A stretch of DNA of 64,000 nucleotides from Kitasatospora sp. GAS204B (GTDB lineage Bacteria > Actinomycetota > Actinomycetes > Streptomycetales > Streptomycetaceae), in the NCBI RefSeq assembly GCF_029892155.1, contig NZ_JARZAG010000014.1, forward strand, positions 62,001-126,000, read 5' to 3'. Position numbers and translations under genes: made by a program. Positions within the stretch are counted from its first letter, which is position 1. Every line of letters starts with the position of its first letter. A model generated the notes under the pieces. It had not been told where the DNA came from. It searched no databases and saw only the letters and a list, made by a program, of their open reading frames with translations. Positions 17,696 through 25,117 of this stretch are shown in pieces.

Positions 17696-20515
17696 ATGAA
17701 GAAATCCGCCAACAGCCCCGGGCAGCGCACGGGCAGCGCACAAGCGCCGGCCCTCGACCTGGCCCCCCGGTTCGTCCTCAGGGCAGCAGGCCTGCCCCTC
17801 GAGGCCATCCACGCCCTGCGCAGTACCGACCTGCGCCGCTGGGCCGATGAACTCCTGGACGAGCAGGAGCGGTTGGCCGACCTGGGAGCCCTGCTCAGTG
17901 AGCCGCTGGCGGCGCTGGTCAAGAGCGCCGCGCCCGCGAGCGCACGACACCGGGCGCTCGCCCTACGCAGGGACGTCTTCAACAACCGGCTGCCCCACGA
18001 CCCCCAGCCGGTCCTGAAACTTGCCGCGACGCTCGACAACGCCACCGCAACCCTGCTCACACAATGGCTGCACGCCCACAGCAGGCTCGCCCACCTGCAC
18101 CAGGCGGGCACCGCTACCTTCGACAGCGAACTGCGCAGGACCCGCAGCGCACTGCGCCACCTGGCCGAGCGCCCAGAACTGCGCCACGGTCTGCTGCTGG
18201 CCTCCGCAACCCTGGACAGCAGACTCGACGCCGCCTGCGCACCCGGCGCACCGGACAAGCGCACCCGCAAGCTGGAACGCGCACTGCTGTCCTACGTGTA
18301 CCGCACGGCCAGCAAGACCAGCCCGTTCAGCACCCTGACCACGGTGGCGGCCGGCACGTTCGGCGCAACACCGCACGACGGACAACCAGTCGAGGCGCAC
18401 CCGAAGGTGACGCACAGCCGGGGTGCCAGCGCAGACCTCGTACTCGGTCAGGGCCAGCGCAGCCACCCACGCCTGAATGTCGTCGTGCTGGCACGGCTGG
18501 CCGAACTGATCACCACCGACCCCCAGCGCCGCCAGGACCTGCCGGTCACCCTGGCCGGCGGCTGGGTGCTGGAGGAGAACCGTGTGCGTTACGTGCGGCG
18601 TTCGGTGTCCGCCGGCGACGACAGCGCCGCGGTGAGCTTCGACGCCGTCCAGGACCGGATCTTCTTCCTACGGCTCAGCAATGCGCTGGAGCACCTCCTG
18701 GAACTGGTCGACACCACTGCGCCGATCCGCTACCGGGAGCTGACGGCCCTGCTGTGCCGGGCAACGAACGCCACGCCCGCAGAGGCCGAGCACTACCTGA
18801 GCGTGCTGCTAGGCCTTGACATCCTGCAACTGGACCACCTGGCCACCGATGTGCACAGCCCCGACCCGCTGCGCTCCTTCCAGGACGCCTTGCGCCGTCT
18901 GGGGGCCGCGTGGGCCGAGCAGATCGCTGACCGACTCCAAGCGCCGGCCGCATGCCTGGCCGCCTATCCCGGGGCCGACGTGCCGACCCGGCGCGCCCTG
19001 CTGGCCCATCTGCGCCAAGAACTACTGTCCCTCCAAAGCGAATTGGGCGCACAGGCGCCCTCGCTTCCCCAGACCCTGCTGTACGAAGACGTCACCACGA
19101 AGCCAGTACAGGCCGACCCGCGGGTGTGGCTGGAGTGCGCCGTCGAACCACTGCGCCAGCTGGCCGCCGTCCTGCCGATCTTCGACGTGGCACTGGCTCA
19201 GCGCCTGACCCTGAAAGGCTTCTTCCTCATTCGCTACGGCCGCGGCGGACGCTGCCAGGACCTGCTGCGTCTGGTCCACGACTTCCACGAGGACATCTTC
19301 CGCCAGTACGTGGAGTTCACCGCGAAGGCACCGACCCACGGCGAGGACCGCAGCTGGCTCCCGGAGGAGAACTGGCTGGGTCTGGCGGAGGTCACCGCGC
19401 TGGACCGCGCCCGGGCCCGGTTCACCCGGCGGATGCACCGGCTGTGGCAGGCCCTGCCGCACGGCGCCGAGGAGCTGGAGCTGGACGCCGCGGCCCTGCG
19501 TTCAGTGGCCAGCGAACTGGCGCCACTGGGCGGCCGGTTCGAGCCAAGCAGCCACTTCCTGCAACTGGCCGACGGAGCAAGCGGCCCCCTGGCGGTACTC
19601 AACAACTCCTACGGCGGCCTCTGCTTCCCCTTCACCCGCTTCACCCACTGCTTCGAGGCCGCCGACGGCCCCGGCCTCGGCGAGGACCTGCGCGACAGCC
19701 TGCGCGACGCGCAACCGCCCGGAGCGGTCTTCGCCGAGGTCACAGCGGGCGCAGCCACCACCAACCTCAACCTGCACTCCCGGCTGACGGACTACGAGAT
19801 CGTCTGCCCGGGCGAGAGCAGCACCGCTGCCCACTCCGCCCGCATCCCTCTCGAGGACCTGTGCGTGGAGCACGACATCAAGACGGACCGCCTGACCCTG
19901 CGCTCACGGCGGCTGGGCCGCGAGGTGATCCCCCTCTACCTGGGCTACCTGGTCCCGATGCTGCTGCCCGAGGTCCCCCGCACCCTGCTGCTGTTCTCCC
20001 CCACCTCCCGGATCACCCCCGACCCGTGGCGCGGCATCCCGGCCGCCCCCGCCCTCCAGGGCGTCACCCGGCGCCCGCGGGTACGCCATGGCGCCCTGGT
20101 CCTCAGCCGGCGCAGCTGGTGCGCCGACGCCACCTCACTGCCCGTGCCCCGCCCCGGGGACAGCCAGGGCGAGCACTATCTGCGATGGCAGCGCTGGCGG
20201 CGCCGCCACGCCCTGCCCGACCAGGTCTTCGCCCGCATCCACCCACACTCCCCCAGCGACGAGGCAAACACCTGGACCGGCCCGGCCAAACCCCACTACG
20301 TGGACTTCGACAGCCCGTTGTCCCTGCTCGCCCTGGACCACATGCTCACCCACCCCACCGGCCAGGTCGTCTTCGAGGAGATGCTGCCGGGCGAGCAGGC
20401 GCTGCACGTGCGCTCCGTACGCGGGCACCACGTCGCCGAGCTGGCAATCGAACTCATCCCCCGCGCGAGCGAGCACGCACGCACCCCAGCCCAAGCTAGG
20501 AGCACAAGGCCGTGA
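17696..20515 (+). CDS. LanB-type dehydratase N-terminal (glutamylation) protein
   Basis: A 939-residue protein. ATG 17696 sits nine bases after GGGGGA; GTG 17690 is the alternative. The opening APRFVLRAAGLPLEAIHALR and the YRTASKTSPFSTLTTVAAGT segment (~200-220) are typical of Lant_dehydr_N proteins. These transfer glutamate from glutamyl-tRNA(Glu) to Ser/Thr of the precursor. FHEDIFRQYVEFTAKAP and LNNSYGGLCFPFTRFTHC match the second half of that domain. The SpaB_C elimination domain is not fused but encoded by the next gene, as in goadsporin and thiopeptide systems. The stop overlaps the next GTG start (GTGA). Confidence 0.9.
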   Translation: MKKSANSPGQRTGSAQAPALDLAPRFVLRAAGLPLEAIHALRSTDLRRWADELLDEQERLADLGALLSEPLAALVKSAAPASARHRALALRRDVFNNRLPHDPQPVLKLAATLDNATATLLTQWLHAHSRLAHLHQAGTATFDSELRRTRSALRHLAERPELRHGLLLASATLDSRLDAACAPGAPDKRTRKLERALLSYVYRTASKTSPFSTLTTVAAGTFGATPHDGQPVEAHPKVTHSRGASADLVLGQGQRSHPRLNVVVLARLAELITTDPQRRQDLPVTLAGGWVLEENRVRYVRRSVSAGDDSAAVSFDAVQDRIFFLRLSNALEHLLELVDTTAPIRYRELTALLCRATNATPAEAEHYLSVLLGLDILQLDHLATDVHSPDPLRSFQDALRRLGAAWAEQIADRLQAPAACLAAYPGADVPTRRALLAHLRQELLSLQSELGAQAPSLPQTLLYEDVTTKPVQADPRVWLECAVEPLRQLAAVLPIFDVALAQRLTLKGFFLIRYGRGGRCQDLLRLVHDFHEDIFRQYVEFTAKAPTHGEDRSWLPEENWLGLAEVTALDRARARFTRRMHRLWQALPHGAEELELDAAALRSVASELAPLGGRFEPSSHFLQLADGASGPLAVLNNSYGGLCFPFTRFTHCFEAADGPGLGEDLRDSLRDAQPPGAVFAEVTAGAATTNLNLHSRLTDYEIVCPGESSTAAHSARIPLEDLCVEHDIKTDRLTLRSRRLGREVIPLYLGYLVPMLLPEVPRTLLLFSPTSRITPDPWRGIPAAPALQGVTRRPRVRHGALVLSRRSWCADATSLPVPRPGDSQGEHYLRWQRWRRRHALPDQVFARIHPHSPSDEANTWTGPAKPHYVDFDSPLSLLALDHMLTHPTGQVVFEEMLPGEQALHVRSVRGHHVAELAIELIPRASEHARTPAQARSTRP

Positions 20516-21603
20516 CCGACACCAGCACCTGCTCCCAGGCGGCCCATGCCCTGCCCGACCCCGCCGAGGCCGACCCCGAGGCCTGGCTGGCCTTCCACAT
20601 CTTCTACGCCGCCAGTCCCCGTCCCCTGCTGACGCAGTGCGTGCGGCCGCTGACCGAGGCACTGACCGACGAAGGCCTGCTGGCCGGCTACTTCTTCATC
20701 AACTACTGGCTCGAAGGCCCGCACCTGCGGCTGCGGCTGCGGCCCGCACGCCCCCAGGCGGCCCCGCAGGTGCGCCTGCGCGCCGAGGAGGCGATCAGCG
20801 CCTTCCTCGCCCGGCGCCCCGCCCTCTACGAGGTGAAAGGCGGCTTCCTCGCCGAGCTCTACGACACGCTGTTCGCATTCGAGTACCCCGGTGAACGGCC
20901 CGCCCACCTGCTGGACGCGCACGGGCGGATGCGACTGCGGAAGAACAACTCCTTCAGCCTTGAGCCGTACGAGCCGGAGTTCGGCAAATACGGGGGGCCC
21001 AGCGGCGTCGCCCTGGCACAGTGGCACTTCCAGCACTCCAGCAACCTGGTCATCGAGGTCGCCCAGGCCATGAACCTGCACCTTCGCACGGTGGTGCTGG
21101 GTCTGGCCGGGCAGCTGATGATGACCACGGCAAGCTGCTTCCTGCCCGAGCGCGAGGACCTGCTGGCCTTCCTCGATCGCTACCACGCCTTCTGGAACGG
21201 GGCGTTCGAGGGAACCAACTACACGGCTCGCGACGGCTACGACCGCGCCTACCAGGCCACCGACGCCTCGCTGCCCAAGCGCTTCCAGATGATCCGCGAA
21301 GCCGTCGCCGCCGACGCCCTGGAGCGGCTGCCGGGCCTGCTGGGCCTCTGGGCACGGCACTGCCTGGAACTGCGCGCGCGGGTTCTGGAGCTCACCGATC
21401 GCGGCGAACTACTCTTTCGCTCGCAGGACGGCAAGCGCGACCTGCGGGTCACCGATCCTTCCCAGGCACTGCCCATGCTGCTCTCCCCATACGCGCACAT
21501 GACCAACAACCGGCTCGGGGTGACCGTAGGGGACGAGGCCTACCTGTCCTACGTGCTGGCCCGCGCCCTGCGCGAGCCAGCACGTAGGGAAGACAGGCCG
21601 TGA
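20512..21603 (+). CDS. SpaB_C / thiopeptide-type elimination protein
   Basis: A 363-residue protein with GTG start, overlapping the previous stop by 4 nt; AGGAG lies nine bases upstream. WLAFHIFYAASPRPLLTQCV and FFINYWLEGPHLRLRLRP are the usual opening of the thiopeptide-type bacteriocin biosynthesis domain (SpaB_C, TIGR03891-like). LLLSPYAHMTNNRLGVT-like LSPYAHMTNNRLGVTVGDEA is the conserved C-terminal motif. The domain eliminates glutamate from glutamylated Ser/Thr, leaving Dha/Dhb. A related homologue, the [4+2] pyridine synthase of thiopeptides, has the same fold, so sequence reading alone cannot exclude that role. As it is the only such protein and dehydration needs an eliminase, elimination is the likelier job. 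Confidence 0.88.
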   Translation: MTDTSTCSQAAHALPDPAEADPEAWLAFHIFYAASPRPLLTQCVRPLTEALTDEGLLAGYFFINYWLEGPHLRLRLRPARPQAAPQVRLRAEEAISAFLARRPALYEVKGGFLAELYDTLFAFEYPGERPAHLLDAHGRMRLRKNNSFSLEPYEPEFGKYGGPSGVALAQWHFQHSSNLVIEVAQAMNLHLRTVVLGLAGQLMMTTASCFLPEREDLLAFLDRYHAFWNGAFEGTNYTARDGYDRAYQATDASLPKRFQMIREAVAADALERLPGLLGLWARHCLELRARVLELTDRGELLFRSQDGKRDLRVTDPSQALPMLLSPYAHMTNNRLGVTVGDEAYLSYVLARALREPARREDRP

Positions 21604-22922
21604 TGGCCACCGCCCTGTCGGGCCTGCGCCCGAGACTGCTTCCCGGCCTTCGGATCAGCCGCCCGCTGCTGCGCGGCACCGCCCCGGTCCACCTGCTCAA
21701 GGCTCCCGGCAGCGACAAGCTGCTCGAGATCGGCGTGAAGGAACACTTCGTCATCGCCCGTCTGGACGGCACGCGATCGCTCCAGGAGATCGGGGAGCAG
21801 TACGCGCAGCACTACGGGGTACGGCTAGGGCAGACACACTGGCGGCAGTTGCTCCACCTGCTGCACGCCCGGGGCCTGCTCGAACGAGCCAGCCCCCCGG
21901 ACGCCGGCGCCGGGCGATGCGCCAGTGCACCGCCCGGCGCCGCACCGAGCCTGCTCAGCGGCCGGATCCGACTGGTCGCCGACGCGCCTGCCCTGCTGGA
22001 GCGACTGCACCGTGCCACCGGCTTCGCACGCCGCCCCTGGTTCCTGGTGCTCCTGTCAGCGCTGGTGGCAGCGCTGCTCGGCGCCATCGGCGCCGAGCTG
22101 GGCCCGCTGCGTGAGCAGAGCGCCCAGCTCCTGCACGAGCCGGTGGCGCTGCTGGCGGTCGGCTCACTGCTGTGGGTGAGCCTGGCCCTGCACGAGCTGG
22201 CGCACGGACTGGCCGCCCAGGCCTACGGCGGTCACACCACCGAGATCGGCCTGCGCTGGCGGCTGCCGATCACCTACCTCTACTGCCAGGTGGAGGGCCT
22301 CCAGTTCTTCGCACGACGCCGCCAGCAGATCGCCACAGCGGCTGCGGGAGCGTTCATGAATCTCGTCCTACTCCTACCCTGCTACCCCGTGTGGGCGCTG
22401 CTGCCCGACCACGCCCAGGCCCGCCCCTTCCTGGCCGCCCTGCTGCTGCTCGGCAGCGCAACCGCCCTGGCCAACCTGGTGCCGCTGCCACCGCTGGACG
22501 GCTACAAGATCCTCGGCCACGCGGCCGGCTGCCTCCAACTGGCCACCGACAGCCGCCGTTTCGCCGCCCTGGCGGCCAAAGCGGTGCGCCGGCGCGACAA
22601 CAGCGCCCTGCACGCCTACCCCGTGCGGCTTCGCCTGCTCTACGGCGGCTACGCACTGGGCTGCGCGGCGCTGGCGGCAGCGGCACTGGCGGCGTGCGGC
22701 CTGCTGGCCACCCACCTCCTGCCGGGCCGCTACGCCTTTGCCGCTCTCTGGTCGCCCACGGTGGCGGCCGCGGCCGCACTGGTCCTGCGGGCGGCCGGCC
22801 GACGCCTCAGGACCCACCGGCGTCCCTCGACGCCCAGAGCCGAGGAGCCGCCGGCCCCGGCCCCGGCCCCGGCCCCGGCCCACCACAAGCGTGAACACAG
22901 CGAAGTGAGGAGAGCGAGTTGA
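21603..22922 (+). CDS. RRE-fused M50-type membrane metalloprotease
   Basis: A 439-residue protein; the ATG overlaps the previous stop (TGATG), with GTG 21600 as an alternative. Residues ~12-95 form a PqqD-like leader-recognition domain (LEIGVKEHFVIARLDGTRSL, IGEQYAQHYGVRLGQTHW). Residues ~150-390 form a multi-pass membrane domain with HELAH (197-201) and ANLVPLPPLDGYKIL (LDG 298-300), the zinc motifs of site-2/M50 proteases such as YydH. The C-terminus is a (PA)n tail on a hexanucleotide repeat (22853-22880). A leader-recognition module on an intramembrane protease suggests it cleaves the precursor leader at the membrane or works with the exporter that follows. Leader cleavage by this protein is inferred. 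Confidence 0.8.
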   Translation: MATALSGLRPRLLPGLRISRPLLRGTAPVHLLKAPGSDKLLEIGVKEHFVIARLDGTRSLQEIGEQYAQHYGVRLGQTHWRQLLHLLHARGLLERASPPDAGAGRCASAPPGAAPSLLSGRIRLVADAPALLERLHRATGFARRPWFLVLLSALVAALLGAIGAELGPLREQSAQLLHEPVALLAVGSLLWVSLALHELAHGLAAQAYGGHTTEIGLRWRLPITYLYCQVEGLQFFARRRQQIATAAAGAFMNLVLLLPCYPVWALLPDHAQARPFLAALLLLGSATALANLVPLPPLDGYKILGHAAGCLQLATDSRRFAALAAKAVRRRDNSALHAYPVRLRLLYGGYALGCAALAAAALAACGLLATHLLPGRYAFAALWSPTVAAAAALVLRAAGRRLRTHRRPSTPRAEEPPAPAPAPAPAHHKREHSEVRRAS

Positions 22923-23842
22923 AACCAGTAGCAACCACCACGGATCCCGCCGTGGAGTTCAGGAACGTGAGCAAGCGATACGGGGCGGTGCAGGCACTGG
23001 ACCAGGTGTCCTTGACTGTCGGCCGGGGCGAGTTCTTCGCGGTCCTGGGTCCCAACGGCGCCGGCAAGACCACCCTGGTCGAGATCGCGGAAGGGCTGCG
23101 CCAGCCGGACAGCGGCACCGTCACCGTCCTGGGCCAGCGCTCATGGCCCCGCAACACCGCCCTGCTGCGCCGCCTGGGCGTCCAGAGCCAGGCGTCGTCC
23201 TTCTTCACCCGCCTGACCGCCGGCGAGCACCTGGAGACCGTCGCCGCTCTCTACGGCCTGGACCGCGCCGCGGCCCAGCTCGCCCTGGAGCTGGTCGGTC
23301 TGTCGCACAAGGCCCGTAGCCGGGTCGACACGCTGTCAGGAGGGCAGCGGCAACGACTCGCCGTGGCCGGAGCGCTCGTCCACGGACCCAGCCTGGTGTT
23401 CCTCGACGAACCGACTGCCGCCCTCGACCCCCAGGCCCGGCACGAGCTCTGGGGCCTGCTGCTCACGCTGCGCCGCAAAGGTCTGACGATCATCTGCACC
23501 ACCCACCACATGGACGAGGCCGAGCTGTTGTGCGATCGGGTGGCCATCCTCGAACACGGCAGGCTGATCGCCATGGACAGCCCCGCCAACCTGATCCGGT
23601 CCATGGGTGCACCGACGCAGCTGTTTGTCCCCGCCCGCCTGCTGTCACTCGAGCAGGCCCGCGCTCTGGAAGGCATTGACAAGGCCGACTTCCAGGACGG
23701 CGAAGTGATGATCGAGACCAGGCAGATCAGCAAGGTGTTCCTCGCCCTCGCCGCCACGCTCGACCTGGCCCTCGTGCGCACCCGCAACCCGACCCTCGAG
23801 GACGCCTACCTGCACCTGACCGCAACGGAGCGCCAACCATGA
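22919..23842 (+). CDS. ABC transporter ATP-binding protein (product export/immunity)
   Basis: A 307-residue protein with a TTG start overlapping the M50 stop (TTGA); GAGGAG lies just upstream. Walker A is GPNGAGKT (44-51), the signature is LSGGQRQRLAVAGAL, and Walker B is LVFLDEPTAALDP followed by the H-loop TTHHMDEAELL. The subtype is the DrrA/CcmA-like family of ABC-2 exporters. With the permease that follows it probably exports the mature peptide or gives self-protection. Confidence 0.93.
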   Translation: MKPVATTTDPAVEFRNVSKRYGAVQALDQVSLTVGRGEFFAVLGPNGAGKTTLVEIAEGLRQPDSGTVTVLGQRSWPRNTALLRRLGVQSQASSFFTRLTAGEHLETVAALYGLDRAAAQLALELVGLSHKARSRVDTLSGGQRQRLAVAGALVHGPSLVFLDEPTAALDPQARHELWGLLLTLRRKGLTIICTTHHMDEAELLCDRVAILEHGRLIAMDSPANLIRSMGAPTQLFVPARLLSLEQARALEGIDKADFQDGEVMIETRQISKVFLALAATLDLALVRTRNPTLEDAYLHLTATERQP

Positions 23843-24591
23843 GTCCCTACACCGCCATGGCCCGGGCCGCCGCCGTGGCCTACTTTCGTGACCGAACCTC
23901 GGTCTTCTTCACCTTCGCCTTCCCGCTGCTGTTCCTCGTCGTCTTCGGGCTCCTCTTTCGCGGCCAGTCCGTCAACGGCGCGATGGCCTACATCAACTAC
24001 ACCGCCCCGGGCGTGCTCGCCTGGGGCATCGGCAACGCGACCGTGTTCGGCGTCGCCTTCACCCTGATGCACTGGCGCCGTGACGACCTGCTGCGGCTCA
24101 TCCGGCGCACCCCCACCCCGCTCATGGCCGTCCTCACCTCCCGCTACGCGGTGGCCCTGCTCACCGGCCTCCTGCAGGCCGCGCTGTTCACCACCGTCGC
24201 CCTGCTGCCCGTGTTCGGCCTGCACATCGCCTCCTCCTGGCCCTTGGCGCTGCCGGTCCTGCTCTTCGGGATCACCTCCTTCGCCGCGCTGGGCCTGTTG
24301 GTGGGCTGCCTGGCGGACACACCGGAGGCGGTGGCCGCCACCGCTAACTGCGTGATGATCCCGATGGCCTTCCTCTCCGGAGCCTTCTACCCCATCGACC
24401 TGATGCCGGGCTGGCTGCGGACCGTTTCCCAGGTGCTGCCGCTGCGCTACTTCGACGAGGGGCTGACCGACGCCTTCGGCGGGCGCCACGGCTCCGCCGG
24501 CCCGCTCCTGGCCTGCGCCGCGCTGAGCGTCTTCGCAGTCCTGTTCGCCTTGACGGCCGCCCGGTTCTTCCGCTGGAGCAACCGGCCTTGA
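23839..24591 (+). CDS. ABC-2 type permease
   Basis: A 250-residue protein with about six transmembrane helices, starting 4 nt inside the ATPase gene (ATGA). The opening TSVFFTFAFPLLFLVVFGLL and the late segment FLSGAFYPIDLMPGWLRTVS are typical of ABC-2 (DrrB-like) exporters. It forms the membrane half of the export or immunity pair. The stop is followed six nucleotides later by the hairpin that opens the mobile-element scar. Confidence 0.9.
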   Translation: MSPYTAMARAAAVAYFRDRTSVFFTFAFPLLFLVVFGLLFRGQSVNGAMAYINYTAPGVLAWGIGNATVFGVAFTLMHWRRDDLLRLIRRTPTPLMAVLTSRYAVALLTGLLQAALFTTVALLPVFGLHIASSWPLALPVLLFGITSFAALGLLVGCLADTPEAVAATANCVMIPMAFLSGAFYPIDLMPGWLRTVSQVLPLRYFDEGLTDAFGGRHGSAGPLLACAALSVFAVLFALTAARFFRWSNRP

Positions 24592-24727
24592 CTTCCTCCC
24601 CTCGTGGACGAGGGGGATTCCCCTCAGCCTCGCGGCCGAGCCGCTGCGCGTGAGCGCGGCGCTGGGACAACTTCCTGCTTCACCGACGACCGCCCGCCCG
24701 GAGTGCTCCGTCGAGGTCTGTTGAGTC

Positions 24728-24817
24728 GGCACGGAGCGCGGTGCCGGTGTTGCCACCGGTCCGTCTCTCCGTGCCACTCGCCGAACCCTGGCGTGCGGCT
24801 CTCACCGCACCGGGCTC
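24728..24817 (-). ncRNA. Group II intron domains V and VI
   Basis: Read on the minus strand, 24817-24783 is a 35-nt domain V hairpin starting GAGCCC with a GAGA loop and ending GGGTTC, including the catalytic AGC near its 5' side. It is followed by domain VI at 24775-24728, where GGCACGGAG pairs with CTCCGTGCC around an inner CCGGTG-GCAA-CACCGG hairpin. The intron 3' end should lie within a few bases of 24727. Domains I-III are absent, so it cannot splice. Confidence 0.7.
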
Positions 24818-25073
24818 TCCACGGCTCTGCCGTTCAAACGTGGTTAAGGAGGCTCCAAGGATGGGACATTGTGTTCCCTCGGTAGCGGTAACGGGTGGCC
24901 GTCACCGCCTGGAGGTCAAACAGTTCGATCCCGTCCACCGACGGTCTGAGCCACCGGCCGTTGTGGTCGGTGAAGCGTCGACGGACGTCCTTCCACTTCC
25001 AGCGGTGCAGCACGATCCACCAGCTGATCACCCAGGGCCAGCAGTCCGCCTTACCCCCATCGCGGGAGTTCAT
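24783..25073 (-). pseudogene. Group II intron maturase C-terminus
   Basis: The minus-strand frame 24834-25073 encodes the last part of a group II intron reverse transcriptase/maturase: RRRFTDHNGRWLRPSVDGIE followed by LFDLQAVTATRYRYRGN and MSHPW, the conserved C-terminal block of LtrA-like proteins. All polymerase motifs are missing. The intron ribozyme domains V and VI follow downstream in the correct order, so this is the true 3' end of a 5'-truncated intron. Confidence 0.75.
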
Positions 25074-25117
25074 TTCCTCCCCCGGCTGAAGCCAGGGGCA
25101 TCCACGAAAGGACTCAC

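Larger units (their letters stand above)
24593..25101. mobile_element. Mobile-element scar with two IS200/IS605-like end hairpins
   Basis: The 526-nt gap inside the RiPP operon begins and ends with related hairpins in the same orientation. TTCCTCCCC-stem-GGGG-ATTCC is at 24593-24621 (stem CCCCTCGT/ACGAGGGG), and TTTCCTCCCC-stem-GGGG-CATCC is at 25073-25101 (stem CCCCGGCT/AGCCaGGGG). Such hairpins are familiar at the 3' ends of actinobacterial IS200/IS605 (TnpB) elements. Between them lies the 3' part of a group II intron. No intact transposase remains. The scar ends 16 nt before the second YcaO gene, whose AAAGGA site is just outside it. Confidence 0.6.
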
